Shown here: positions 48,457-57,180 of the stretch, one piece after another
Layout: every line of letters begins with the position of its first letter
Numbering within the stretch: position 1 is the first letter of the stretch
Source: Photobacterium lutimaris
Lineage (GTDB): Bacteria > Pseudomonadota > Gammaproteobacteria > Enterobacterales > Vibrionaceae
Reading direction: 5' to 3'
Assembly: GCF_003025555.1 (NCBI RefSeq)
Contig: NZ_PYMH01000003.1
Span: forward strand, 1-64,000
Length of the DNA stretch: 64,000 bases
Made by a program: the position numbers and the translations under genes
Notes under the pieces: generated by a model
Seen by the model: only the letters and a program-made list of their open reading frames with translations
What the model was told of the DNA's origin: nothing
Database searches by the model: none

Positions 48457-48882
48457 ATGAATAAAGGTATTTATATTGGTGCAGCCGTTGGTGTGCTCGC
48501 TGTTATGGTATTCACGTTAGGAGGAAAGGAAAGACAACCTATTAATACGGCGTTGCCGGACCAGCCTTCGTTCGCAATATCGACCGCATTTGATGGCCGA
48601 TGGGAAGGCGAAAGAATTGATATCAGCGGCGATAAGATTTGTCTGGAAACTCGCGTTATTGGCAAGATAGAGCAGGGTAAGGTTGAGTTGACGCTGATGT
48701 ATAACAATACGGTACTTCGCGGTTGGATTTCTAAGGATGGCATACTGGCGCTCTATGCTGATAGCCCGCGCTGGGGGTACCGGTTTGCCGGAACGGCGCA
48801 AAATAATCGTATTGACGGACAATGGAGAGTGACTAACGCGCCATGTCACGGTGAGTGGTATTTAGAGAAAAAGCTAACGTGA
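48457..48882 (+). CDS. Hypothetical membrane-anchored protein
   Basis: The 141-residue product begins with a hydrophobic segment (GIYIGAAVGVLAVMVFTLGG), then a small soluble domain with FDGRWEGERI and RIDGQWRVTNAPCHGEWYLE, a pattern of repeated GxWxG strands as in small beta-barrel domains. Two cysteines (in DKICLE and APCHGE) could form a disulphide. GAGGTGG precedes the ATG. It probably shares a transcript with the serine hydrolase. Function unknown. Confidence 0.65.
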   Translation: MNKGIYIGAAVGVLAVMVFTLGGKERQPINTALPDQPSFAISTAFDGRWEGERIDISGDKICLETRVIGKIEQGKVELTLMYNNTVLRGWISKDGILALYADSPRWGYRFAGTAQNNRIDGQWRVTNAPCHGEWYLEKKLT

Positions 48883-49064
48883 TAGCTAACTCTCGCTGAG
48901 CTAAACAGGACTTGAATATTGCTGGTTTCATGCGGCTGATAAACTGTTTGGCTCAATATCACGTTTTTCATGTTTTTGGTGTTTTGCATTAAATTCTTAT
49001 AGTGCCCTGTCGTTTCTCAATATCAGTAATTTTAATTATTAAAAGTCATCGACGGGAAAGTTTT

Positions 49065-49937
49065 ATGCTATTTGAGAAAGTATGGTCATGGGTTGGTATT
49101 GCAATCCTGCTGTTTGGTTCATCCGTTGCGTTTGCTCAGGAATCTGAAAATGAAATTTTAGAGCTATTCGTCGTTCCTTACCACGTTCAACTTAACGATG
49201 GTGAAACGCGTAAAATGTCGGCGAATGCATTTTACGCTGATGGGACCTATGTCCGCGGCGTGCAGGGAGTTGAGTGGCGCAGTAGTGATCCAGAGAGCGT
49301 TTCGATTGCTCAAAACGGGACTATTTTTGCCGTGAAGCCGGGAGCGGTAAGTATTTATGCAAGTCTTAATGGCTTTGAATCATCCCAACCTGGTACGGTT
49401 CTTGTCGGTGAGTCATCGGTTGATAAACTGACGATTGAAATGACCAACACCAATGTCATGGTGGGACAGACGGTTGATGTCAAGGTGCTGGCGACTTTTA
49501 GCGATGGTGAAGTCGAAGATATTACCGGTGCGGTGACTTGGGAGCGGGTGACTAACGATGATGCGTTTGAAGTGGGTGGACGCAAGCTGACGGGTTTGAA
49601 TGATGGGTATGGGTATTTGATTGCTCACTTTGATGACAACAAATCGGCTGCGCTTCGTATTGATGTCAATGATTCGGGGTATTTGGACTTGATGGTGTTG
49701 CCGGGAACGACGACGATGGCCGTTGGTTCAAGTTTCACGCCGACCCTTAGAGCGTTTACCTCATCTGGAATGGTTAATATTGATGCTAAAGATGCAAGTT
49801 ACGAAATCGGTACCCAAGGTATTGTTAGAGCCAATAGTGATGGTTCTTTAACGGCATTGGCGAGTGGTGAAGTTGCTGTTTATGCGATAGCGGGCAATAT
49901 TAAAAGCAGCCAGCCATTGACTGTGACCGTTGAGTAA
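49065..49937 (+). CDS. Exported protein with bacterial Ig-like (BIG2) domains
   Basis: The 290-residue product has a signal peptide (WVGIAILLFGSSVAFA, cut before QE). About three Ig-like domains of 85-90 residues follow. The first two show the BIG2 pattern (YADGTYVRGVQGVEWRSSDP and FSDGEVEDITGAVTWERV). The third (about 205-290) ends in ASGEVAVYAIAGNIKSSQPL. I start at ATG 49065 before the signal peptide; an upstream in-frame start gives no sensible leader. A cell-surface or periplasmic structural role is likely; the substrate is unknown. Confidence 0.8.
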   Translation: MLFEKVWSWVGIAILLFGSSVAFAQESENEILELFVVPYHVQLNDGETRKMSANAFYADGTYVRGVQGVEWRSSDPESVSIAQNGTIFAVKPGAVSIYASLNGFESSQPGTVLVGESSVDKLTIEMTNTNVMVGQTVDVKVLATFSDGEVEDITGAVTWERVTNDDAFEVGGRKLTGLNDGYGYLIAHFDDNKSAALRIDVNDSGYLDLMVLPGTTTMAVGSSFTPTLRAFTSSGMVNIDAKDASYEIGTQGIVRANSDGSLTALASGEVAVYAIAGNIKSSQPLTVTVE

Positions 49938-49947
49938 AATGATTAAT

Positions 49948-49980
49948 CAGAGACTCAGCAAACGTTGAGTCTCTGTTATT
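49948..49980 (+). terminator. Terminator after the Ig-like protein gene
   Basis: CAGAGACTCA and TGAGTCTCTG form a perfect 10-bp stem around GCAAACGT, followed by TTATT. Confidence 0.75.
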
Positions 49981-49987
49981 CCTACCA

Positions 49988-50023
49988 TGATACCCAAATA
50001 GCGAAACCGCTATTTGGGTATCA
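49988..50023. repeat. Perfect 16-bp inverted repeat
   Basis: TGATACCCAAATAGCG and CGCTATTTGGGTATCA flank a 4-nt AAAC loop. It lies between two convergent reading frames, 5 bp beyond the end of the DUF302 fragment. It lacks a T-run, so it is either a terminator for the minus-strand frame or the scar of a small mobile repeat. Confidence 0.7.
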
Positions 50024-50028
50024 TTGCG

Positions 50029-50205
50029 TTAAGTACCTGACTCACTATGTTCTACATGGGCAAAGAGAATCATGCCTTTCTCGCTTAACGCCTGTTTTAG
50101 CTTTGCAACCGTTTCTGCAACTGTATAGGGGCTGTTGATTGAAGTTAGTCCATTGTCTGCCCATTCTGGGTAAATCACATTAATGGGAGGTAAAAAGAGT
50201 AACAT
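50029..50205 (-). pseudogene. Truncated DUF302-like fragment
   Basis: A 58-codon frame on the minus strand reads TSINSPYTVAETVAKLKQAL and then SEKGMILFAHVEHS, which resembles the first third of DUF302 proteins (SPYSVEETVxRLExALxxKG). It stops directly after HVEHSESGT, so the rest of the roughly 125-residue domain is missing. The stop lies next to the 16-bp inverted repeat, which may mark the break. It is too short to be functional as DUF302. The remaining sequence to 50374 holds no other gene. Confidence 0.5.
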
Positions 50206-50374
50206 TTTGATTTTTATTCGTTTATTCTCAATTAATAGACTTATCCACGCTGATTTTAAACGTAATGAACGATGGCCAAGTACTGTGAAGTCATTTGGGT
50301 ATAGTTGTGAAGGCTAGATTTAGCAAGATGGTCAAGGAAAGGGTGTTGAGCAATAGACTAGGGAAGGGAGATCC

Positions 50375-50716
50375 ATGTATATAGGTGAAGCGGCGAAAAA
50401 ATCCGGTGCTTCGGAACGGGCAATTCGGCTGTACGAGTCCATGGGGCTGCTGAAAGTATCGCGAGCAGGAAAGTACCGCGTGTTTTCTGCGGCTGATATC
50501 GAATTTATTCGTCTGATTAAAGAGGGGCAATCTCTCGGGTTGCAGCTTACAGAGTTAAAAGAGTTGGCTAATGGCGAACAGGACTTTGATTGGATCAAGG
50601 TGGTGCAGTTGCTTGCTAAGAAGCAAGAGAGCATAGTATCTCAGATAAAAATGCTTGAAGTGCAACATTCGCGCGTTGACGAATACCGCCAGGCGATTGA
50701 GCAGTGTAACTATTGA
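50375..50716 (+). CDS. MerR-family transcriptional regulator
   Basis: The 113-residue protein starts with the MerR winged helix-turn-helix (YIGEAAKKSGASERAIRLYE, then SMGLLKVSRAGKYRVF) and has a dimerisation helix (LLAKKQESIVSQIKMLEVQH). It has no metal-binding Cys pattern at the C-terminus, so a metal sensor is unlikely; an organic or redox signal fits better. GGGAG lies 4 nt before the ATG. It probably controls the oxidoreductase gene next door through the operator at its own 3' end. Confidence 0.85.
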   Translation: MYIGEAAKKSGASERAIRLYESMGLLKVSRAGKYRVFSAADIEFIRLIKEGQSLGLQLTELKELANGEQDFDWIKVVQLLAKKQESIVSQIKMLEVQHSRVDEYRQAIEQCNY

Positions 50717-50744
50717 CTCTGACCCTAGGGTTAAGGTTTAAGAT
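50713..50744 (+). promoter_or_regulatory. MerR-type promoter/operator for the oxidoreductase gene
   Basis: TTGACT (50713-50718) and TTAAGA or TAAGAT (50738-50744) are 19-20 bp apart, the overlong spacing typical of MerR-activated promoters. The spacer contains the palindrome ACCCTAGGGT. It overlaps the end of the merR-like gene. Confidence 0.55.
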
Positions 50745-50773
50745 GCCTCCAGCACGAGTAAGGAGGTACTGTG

Positions 50774-51346
50774 ATGAAAAAAGTCTTGGTTATCAATGCA
50801 AACCCAAAACAAGAAAGTCTTTGCCTGTCATTAGCGGAGCACTATGCCAGCATTGCGGGTAAAAAACATCAAATCAAACAAGTGAATCTTGCCGATATGT
50901 CGTTTGAGATGGATCTTCAGCAAGGGTATGACAAGGAAACCCCGCTGGAAGATGATTTGAAAGACTTCCAGCAACACGTGACTTGGGCGGAGCACATTGT
51001 GATTGTCAGCCCGGTTTGGTGGGGCACGGTGCCCGCCAAATTTAAAGGGGTTATTGATCGGACGTTCCTTCCGGGGTTCGCGTTTAAATATCAAGAAGGC
51101 AAAGCAATGCCACAAAAGCTATTGAGCGGACGGACCTCTGAATTGATCATTACCCTCGATACGCCGCCTTTTTGGTACAGGTATGTTCAAGGCAATCCGA
51201 TTTATAAACAATTGAAAAGTGCAATTTTGAGTTTCACGGGCATTAAAAATCAGACGTCGACCTACTTGGGGCCGGTGTTAAATGCTTCTGAACAACGTCG
51301 TCAGTCTTGGTTTGATGTCATCTCCAAGCGGGCGGCACAGCTTTAA
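50774..51346 (+). CDS. Flavodoxin-fold NAD(P)H oxidoreductase (quinone reductase-like)
   Basis: The 190-residue protein of the NQO/MdaB/KefF type reduces quinones or related compounds with FMN or FAD. It shows KKVLVINANPKQESLCLSLA at the start and HIVIVSPVWWGTVPAKFKGV, with DRTFLPGFAF, in the family core. AGGAGG lies 7 nt before the ATG at 50774 (a GTG at 50771 is too close). The preceding MerR-type regulator and operator suggest induction by an electrophile or redox-active compound. Confidence 0.85.
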   Translation: MKKVLVINANPKQESLCLSLAEHYASIAGKKHQIKQVNLADMSFEMDLQQGYDKETPLEDDLKDFQQHVTWAEHIVIVSPVWWGTVPAKFKGVIDRTFLPGFAFKYQEGKAMPQKLLSGRTSELIITLDTPPFWYRYVQGNPIYKQLKSAILSFTGIKNQTSTYLGPVLNASEQRRQSWFDVISKRAAQL

Positions 51347-51366
51347 TCTTTATTTACTCACAGGTC

Positions 51367-51885
51367 TTACCCACAGGGCTTTAGCCACTGGATAATGAAA
51401 TCTGCGATGCTTTGAGGGGTGTTCAAATCCAAATAGGGGAGCTGGCATCCTTCTGGCGCAGGTTGATCACTGGCAAAGGCGATAATGTTTTTATCATTAG
51501 GATAGAAAAGCGGTTTACCGTAACTGGGGCGATGTACTTCAATCTTTGCGATTGGTTGGTCGCGAAACCCTTCAACCAAAATCAGATCAAGTTGGCTGTG
51601 ATCCAGCTGCGATAGGCACTCATCAAGTTGAGGCTCTTCCCGCTCAGGCTCTGGGTACTCGAAATAGAGCATGTGCCTTTCTTTTGTTGCAAGCAGTGTT
51701 TGATTGCAACCGGCATGGCGTAAACGATAGCTGTCTTTACCGGGCTTGTCCGGGTCGATATTGTGGTGGCTGTGTTTCACTAAGCCAATACGCAGCCCCT
51801 GAGATTTAAGCAGCGGAATGAGGTGTTCGAGAAGGGTTGTTTTGCCTGAGCCACTATAGCCGGCAAAGCCAATTACTGGTGCCAT
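51367..51885 (-). CDS. mobB: Molybdopterin-guanine dinucleotide biosynthesis adaptor MobB
   Basis: MobB is a GTP-binding helper of MobA in making the guanine dinucleotide form of the molybdenum cofactor. The 172-residue protein has the Walker A GYSGSGKTTL near residue 9, LVKHSHHNIDPDKPGKDSYR and DLILVEGFRD, all MobB landmarks. No mobA lies beside it. The plus-strand neighbour upstream is convergent and ends 20 bp away. Confidence 0.93.
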   Translation of the reverse strand: MAPVIGFAGYSGSGKTTLLEHLIPLLKSQGLRIGLVKHSHHNIDPDKPGKDSYRLRHAGCNQTLLATKERHMLYFEYPEPEREEPQLDECLSQLDHSQLDLILVEGFRDQPIAKIEVHRPSYGKPLFYPNDKNIIAFASDQPAPEGCQLPYLDLNTPQSIADFIIQWLKPCG

Positions 51886-52219
51886 TTTGATGTTGAATCG
51901 CTTAACAATAATCCCCTGAGTGTAATACTAAACGACGTTAGAGTCTGCCCATATCCGCGCTATCTTAGCCGTAAAAGACCAATATTGATTGATAGCGAAA
52001 TTGAGCGGTTGTGTTTCAAACGGTGTATCAAAGTTAAGCTTATTGAGTTTTTTCTCCAACCACATCATGTTTCCTACTACATTTATTGAGTACGTCGCAG
52101 GCATTTGCTATTACCATTAAGTAAGGTAATTAAATGTCTTAATCGCTTACCATACAGTTTTTTGACAGGAAGTCGTGGTATTGGTGGTAAGTACTCATAA
52201 TCGCATCAGGGAGAGTGCA
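51886..52219. other. Intergenic gap of 334 bp without a recognisable gene
   Basis: I see no coding frame, RNA gene or strong hairpin here. It separates the divergent mobB and exonuclease genes and so should hold two promoters. The only clear element is the AGGGAG ribosome site of the exonuclease gene at its right end. Confidence 0.5.
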
Positions 52220-52705
52220 ATGTGGGCAACATTGGATTTTGAAGCATCCGGTCTTTCCGGTCAGTCCTATCCTATTGAGGTGGGATACTCGCTGCCAGAC
52301 GGTTCTGCAAACAGTCTGCTTATCAATCCGCTCACCGCAGGTGATCCTTGGCAACATTGGGATGATTATGCTGAGCTCGAGATTCATCAAATTTCACGCC
52401 AGAAGCTGCATAATGAAGGGCTTCAGGTCGTTGATGTATGCCACCATCTTAACGCGGTATTAGGAAAATATGAGCGTGTTTTTTGCGATAGCCAATGGGA
52501 CCTTTTCTGGCTCGGTCGGTTATACCATGCGGCTCATATGAGGCCCTCGTTTACCCTGACTGAAGTGGGTTTGTGGTTGTTGCAGGAAAATGGTATCGAC
52601 AGGGCGCATTTCCAGCAAACCATGGCAGAGCTCGGCCCGGTATCACATCGTGCTGAATCGGATGCCAAGCAGATCAGGATGGCGATCACTCAGCTGACCG
52701 AATAA
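52220..52705 (+). CDS. 3'-5' exonuclease of the DnaQ/RNase T superfamily
   Basis: The 161-residue protein has the DEDD signature: LDFEASGL (Asp6, Glu8) at the start, CDSQWDLFWL in the middle and HRAESDAKQI (His and last Asp) near the end. It is shorter than the DnaQ epsilon subunit and RNase T, and resembles stand-alone exonuclease-like proteins. AGGGAG lies 6 nt before the ATG. The substrate, DNA or RNA, cannot be told from the sequence. Confidence 0.8.
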   Translation: MWATLDFEASGLSGQSYPIEVGYSLPDGSANSLLINPLTAGDPWQHWDDYAELEIHQISRQKLHNEGLQVVDVCHHLNAVLGKYERVFCDSQWDLFWLGRLYHAAHMRPSFTLTEVGLWLLQENGIDRAHFQQTMAELGPVSHRAESDAKQIRMAITQLTE

Positions 52706-52813
52706 GCCTTTTTACTCAGTAAGGTCATTCAGCTGTCTCAAGCTGCGACAATCCCATTTCTGATGTGTGAACGATCAGAAGTGGGTATACTGATTGCAAA
52801 TAGTCATTTTTGA

Positions 52814-53968
52814 GTGAACCGCTTGCACACCTCATCATTTCATCAAGCATCGCTAAGTCCATTACCGCCTTCTGTTCGTGCTGCTGTGTTTAATATTTCG
52901 ATGTCAGATCCTGTAGCAGGCGAAATCTTCGAGCAGTTGGCGCAACCCAGCAATGCGCGGTTTTCCAAACTTGCCGCCATTATTCAGCATGCCAGTCCAG
53001 ATGTGTTGATGTTGTGTGAGTTTGATCACCCAGGGGAAGGCGGTGACGATGGAGCGTTAGAACGGTTTTGTCAGCATTACTTGGCCTCTTCCCAGCATGG
53101 TCAACCTGCGGTGTCATATCCCTACCGTTATTGCCCGCCATCGAATACGGGGTTAGCAATGGTTAACGATCTCGATGGTGATGGCAAAATTACCTTGCCC
53201 AATGATGCTCAGGGGTTTGGTGAACATCATGGCCACTTCAGCTTTGTGATCCTGTCGCGATATCCCATTATTGACGCTGAAATCAAATGTTGGCAAACCC
53301 TTATTTGGCAGAATTTACCCGGCCATCAAATGCCCGAGGGCTACTATTCTGAAGCCGCAAGTGCTGAGTTGCGCTTGTCTTCCAAAAACCATGTTGTGGT
53401 GCCGGTGGATGTTGATGGCAAGACGCTTCATCTGCTCGCTTGCCACCCGACACCGCCGGTGTTTGACGGCCATGAGAAACGCAATGCTCGCCGTAATCAT
53501 GACGAGTTGGTACTGCTCAAAGATATTATCGATGGGGCGGATCACCTCGTTGATGATAATGGTCACTCGGGAGGCTTGTCACCGGGCAGTCACTTTGTGG
53601 TGTTGGGTGACTTGAATGCGGATATGGCCGATGGTGACGGGATGAAAAAGGCGATCCGAGATTTGCTACTGCATCCCAAAATTCACCGCACAGTTTCATC
53701 TGGCCGAATGACGCCGAAAAGCCAAGGAGGCCGTTTTCACCGTCCTTGGCAGCAGCGACGGGGGCGGCCAAGTGAATGGACTCATATTTCAGGGCTGCGT
53801 CTTGATTATGTGTTGCCCTCGGCCAGCTTGGATGTATTGCAAAGTGGGGTTTTTTGGCCAGGCAAGAAAGATCCGCTGCGACACTTAATTACTGATGAAC
53901 GTGGTCGCGAGCGTCCACAGGCAGGTTCAGATCACCGTTTAGTGTGGGTGGATATCGCTTTGAAATAG
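52814..53968 (+). CDS. Endonuclease/exonuclease/phosphatase (EEP) family protein
   Basis: The 384-residue protein has the EEP motifs: VRAAVFNISM as first strand, VLMLCEFDHPGEGG with the metal-binding Glu, LACHPTPPVFDG, VVLGDLNADMADGDG and GSDHRLVWVDI at the end. No signal peptide is evident with the GTG start at 52814; that start lacks a good ribosome site but any later start would remove the first strand. The substrate may be a nucleic acid or a phosphodiester lipid or sugar; there is no way to choose from sequence alone. Confidence 0.8.
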   Translation: MNRLHTSSFHQASLSPLPPSVRAAVFNISMSDPVAGEIFEQLAQPSNARFSKLAAIIQHASPDVLMLCEFDHPGEGGDDGALERFCQHYLASSQHGQPAVSYPYRYCPPSNTGLAMVNDLDGDGKITLPNDAQGFGEHHGHFSFVILSRYPIIDAEIKCWQTLIWQNLPGHQMPEGYYSEAASAELRLSSKNHVVVPVDVDGKTLHLLACHPTPPVFDGHEKRNARRNHDELVLLKDIIDGADHLVDDNGHSGGLSPGSHFVVLGDLNADMADGDGMKKAIRDLLLHPKIHRTVSSGRMTPKSQGGRFHRPWQQRRGRPSEWTHISGLRLDYVLPSASLDVLQSGVFWPGKKDPLRHLITDERGRERPQAGSDHRLVWVDIALK

Positions 53969-54037
53969 TTACTTGGGTATATGATGCTTCTTGACCTAGG
54001 CTTTTGAATAAAGGTTGATTCGACAGGGAGAAGCACC

Positions 54038-55171
54038 ATGCCTGATTCACTCAAACCGCTGGGCGGGGAAGGTTTACGCGGACAAACTGCCGGTAGCACG
54101 GCACTGTGTACAGTGGGTAAAACCGGTACCGGCTTGACCTATCGTGGTTATGACATTTCTGACTTGGCAAAGCACGCCGAGTTCGAAGAGGTGGCCTATC
54201 TTCTGCTGAAGGGGAAGCTGCCGACCCGTACTGAGTTGGCGGCATACAAAACCAAGCTGATTTCCTACCGTGGTTTGCCGTTGGCCCTGAAACTGGTGCT
54301 GGAACAAATTCCTGCCGATGCCCATCCGATGGATGTTATGCGAACAGGGTGCTCTATGCTGGGCAACCTTGAGCAGGAGCAGGGTTTTACCGAAGAGTAT
54401 GATAAAGCTGATAGGCTACTTGCTTTGCTACCTGCCATCATTTGTTACTGGTACCGCTACAGCCATCACGGGGTAAAAATAGAAACCTATTGTGATCAAG
54501 ACAGTCTTGCCGGCTATTTCTTGAAAATGCTAACCGGTGAAACACCCCCCGATTTACACACGCAGGTGATGCATTGCTCGCTGATCTTATATGCAGAGCA
54601 TGAGTTTAATGCTTCGACGTTTGCGGCGCGGGTGTGCGCCTCGACGCTGTCTGATATCTATTCATGCGTGTGTGCCGCAATCGGTACCCTGAGAGGCCCC
54701 TTGCACGGTGGGGCTAATGAAGCGGCTATGGATATGATTGAACAATGGCAGGATGCGGATGAAGCAGAAGCGGGGATCTTGGCAATGCTGGCCAACAAAG
54801 ACAAGATCATGGGCTTTGGTCATGCTATTTACCGGGAATCTGATCCACGTAATGCCTTGATTAAGGTGTGGGCTGAGAAGCTGTCCAACGATGCCAGTGA
54901 CCCAGAGCTCTATGATATTTCAGTTAGGGTGGAAGCCGTGATGAAGCGCGAGAAGAACCTGTTTTGCAATGCCGATTTCTTCCATGCTTCCGCGTACCAT
55001 TTTATGGGGATACCCACCAAGCTATTCACGCCGATTTTTGTGATGAGCAGGGTGACCGGTTGGGCGGCCCATGTATTTGAACAGCGGGATCATAACCGGA
55101 TCATTCGCCCGAGCGCTGACTATATTGGTCCGGATCATCAAGATTGGTTACCGATCGATGAGCGTCACTAG
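54038..55171 (+). CDS. prpC: 2-methylcitrate synthase PrpC
   Basis: PrpC joins propionyl-CoA and oxaloacetate into 2-methylcitrate. The 377-residue protein has the two catalytic histidine motifs of the citrate synthase family, GPLHGGANEAAM and MGFGHAIYRESDPRNA; the latter form, with HAIYRESDPR, is that of PrpC rather than GltA. AGGGAG precedes the ATG. The usual partners prpB, acnD and prpF are not next to it: it lies between an EEP-family gene and an alkB-like gene. Citrate synthase activity is possible as a side reaction. Confidence 0.88.
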   Translation: MPDSLKPLGGEGLRGQTAGSTALCTVGKTGTGLTYRGYDISDLAKHAEFEEVAYLLLKGKLPTRTELAAYKTKLISYRGLPLALKLVLEQIPADAHPMDVMRTGCSMLGNLEQEQGFTEEYDKADRLLALLPAIICYWYRYSHHGVKIETYCDQDSLAGYFLKMLTGETPPDLHTQVMHCSLILYAEHEFNASTFAARVCASTLSDIYSCVCAAIGTLRGPLHGGANEAAMDMIEQWQDADEAEAGILAMLANKDKIMGFGHAIYRESDPRNALIKVWAEKLSNDASDPELYDISVRVEAVMKREKNLFCNADFFHASAYHFMGIPTKLFTPIFVMSRVTGWAAHVFEQRDHNRIIRPSADYIGPDHQDWLPIDERH

Positions 55172-55763
55172 TTTGAACTATTCCCACCATGGTTATTGGC
55201 AGAGCTTGCCCCAAGGCAGGGTGTATTGGCAACCGAATTTTCTTGAGCCCACCTTGGCTGATCAGTGTTACAGTCAACTTGAAAGCGAATTGAACTGGCA
55301 GCAGCATAAAATAACCATATTCGGCAGGGAAATACTCCAGCCACGTGTGCAAGCATGGTGCGGTGAGGCTGTCTATACCTATTCGGGTTTAACCATGCAA
55401 CCCGATCCTTGGACGCCCACATTGCAGGTGATTCGTCAGCAGTTGTCTGCGTTGTTGGGGAAGCGTTTCAACTCTGTGCTGGTCAATAAGTACCGCGATG
55501 GTGATGATTATATGGGGTGGCACCAAGACAATGAGCCTGAATTGGGTGAAGATCCTGTGATTGCTTCCATCAGCTTAGGGGCGACAAGGCGGTTTGTATT
55601 GCGGCACCGACAAAGTAAAGAGAAGAAAGAGTATTTGCTGACGAATGGCTCGTTGCTCGTGATGGCGGGTGAGCTACAAAGCTTCTGGCAACATACGGTG
55701 CCGAAAACGAAGCGGCCAACAGCGCCTCGTATCAATCTAACGTTTCGTCAGATAACACGCTAA
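55158..55763 (+). CDS. AlkB-like 2-oxoglutarate/Fe(II) dioxygenase
   Basis: The 201-residue protein resembles AlkB-family repair enzymes that remove alkyl groups from nucleic acids by oxidation. It has NKYRDGDDYMGWHQDNEP with the iron-binding HxD, FWQHTVPKT with the second His, and RINLTFR with the 2-oxoglutarate-binding Arg. I start at ATG 55158, which overlaps the end of prpC by 14 bp; a longer frame begins within prpC. It is most like the short AlkB homologues known as AlkB2-type in other bacteria. Damage repair is likely; a protein or RNA substrate cannot be excluded. Confidence 0.85.
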   Translation: MSVTSLNYSHHGYWQSLPQGRVYWQPNFLEPTLADQCYSQLESELNWQQHKITIFGREILQPRVQAWCGEAVYTYSGLTMQPDPWTPTLQVIRQQLSALLGKRFNSVLVNKYRDGDDYMGWHQDNEPELGEDPVIASISLGATRRFVLRHRQSKEKKEYLLTNGSLLVMAGELQSFWQHTVPKTKRPTAPRINLTFRQITR

Positions 55764-55942
55764 CTTTCTGCTCAGGTAAGGTCAGTTTGTCGGGGACGAC
55801 GCCTTATTGAAGCTTGTTCTTTTTCGCTATTGTTATAGCGATCACAGATGAAAGCATGAATTTACAGTTTCTTGACGTTATGGATTCAAGGCTTTGCTAG
55901 CTTTCTGGCTAAGTGTTTACCGTAATGGGTGGGGAGTATCCA

Positions 55943-57091
55943 ATGGGATGGGTTAGCAGTAGGGTATACAGGGCAGTTATTTCTCCGTTGGTCGTAGGGG
56001 CGGTGGTCACCTCACCATTGCTTTGGGCGGATGTCCAATCCGCCACAGCGCAAGGGGGTGACGGTGTCAATGTGGCTTATAGCGTCGGTACAACAAGCTT
56101 TCAGCAAGATGCCGAGCGTATTCGTCAAACCTATGAAAGTCAGCTCTTTACCCTCCCTGCTTTCAAGATGGGTCACTATGGCTTGCGAATGTATCGCCAG
56201 ACACAAGATCATAAATATCAAGCGGCAATTTGGTCTGATATGGCACGTGTTGCCAGTCGGCTGAACTTTTTTGCGACAGAAGTTTATACCCCTGGGCAAA
56301 TTGACGCTTATTCTGCAGAGCGGCTCGCTCGCTACGATCTCAAACAAGATGTCCGAAGCGAATTGCGCTATGAAGCGACCAAAGATAAACCGCAATATTT
56401 CTACCTCGGTGTTGATCTGCTGGGTTCAATGGCCCGTGCCAATGAGTATGGCCTGAAGCATCGTGAAGATGGAAAGCTCAGGGAAGTGATCCGCCGTTAT
56501 GATTTCAAACCGTATGTGACGGATCCTGAGATGATCAGGGCATGGGCGGCACAGCTGGCCAATCAGGTGTATTGGCTGCGCCAGCTAGGGGAGCAGGATG
56601 TGGTTGATGATTTTACTGCAGCCTTTCAAGAAACCTATCCTGACAGCCAAGATGATAAGCTGACTGATCAGCAGTTCATGAATAAGGTTTATGGTTTAAC
56701 CCATATTATTTTTGCCGCGACCGAGTATTACCAACATCCGGTGAAAGAGTCTGATTATCAATGGATCTATGATTACTACCGTGACAATATCGATACCATC
56801 ATTGCGCGCTCGAAAGAGGATGTTATTGCTGAGGTTGGTATAAATTTTTTATTGGCCGGATTAGAGGATGATCCTGTCGTCGAAAAGACCCGAAAGGCGA
56901 TTCAGCGTTCTTTGAATCGACAAGCCGGTCTTATTCCTGCGGAAAACGGCAGTACTGATTTGCTTGATGGCGAACACCGCAATGTACTGGCGATAATGTT
57001 GTTGGACTGGCGCGGGACTAATGCCGTACCCACTATCCAAAAACAGCCGGAAATCTTCACCGGCAAGCCATATGGCTTGATTACTAAGTAA
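55943..57091 (+). CDS. DUF3541-type exported protein
   Basis: The product (382 residues) has a signal peptide (VISPLVVGAVVTSPLLWA) and a mature helical region rich in Tyr and Gln (MGHYGLRMYRQTQDHKYQAA, GLTHIIFAATEYYQHPVKES, LDGEHRNVLAIMLLDWRG). I believe it belongs to DUF3541, a family of unknown function found mainly in vibrios. I start at ATG 55943 because GGGGAG lies 6 nt upstream; a GTG at 55913 is the alternative. A terminator follows at 57126. Confidence 0.6.
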   Translation: MGWVSSRVYRAVISPLVVGAVVTSPLLWADVQSATAQGGDGVNVAYSVGTTSFQQDAERIRQTYESQLFTLPAFKMGHYGLRMYRQTQDHKYQAAIWSDMARVASRLNFFATEVYTPGQIDAYSAERLARYDLKQDVRSELRYEATKDKPQYFYLGVDLLGSMARANEYGLKHREDGKLREVIRRYDFKPYVTDPEMIRAWAAQLANQVYWLRQLGEQDVVDDFTAAFQETYPDSQDDKLTDQQFMNKVYGLTHIIFAATEYYQHPVKESDYQWIYDYYRDNIDTIIARSKEDVIAEVGINFLLAGLEDDPVVEKTRKAIQRSLNRQAGLIPAENGSTDLLDGEHRNVLAIMLLDWRGTNAVPTIQKQPEIFTGKPYGLITK

Positions 57092-57125
57092 TACCAAGCG
57101 GAATAGAGAATAGATTTCAAATAGA

Positions 57126-57147
57126 ACGCCCCTTAATAGGGGCGTTT
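57126..57147. terminator. Hairpin terminator after the DUF3541 gene
   Basis: ACGCCCCT and AGGGGCGT with a TAAT loop, followed by TTTG. It also lies just beyond the end of the convergent AmmeMemoRadiSam A gene and may serve both directions. Confidence 0.8.
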
Positions 57148-57180
57148 GTCATTAAGATGGAAGCTTAATTAGCCAGTAGT

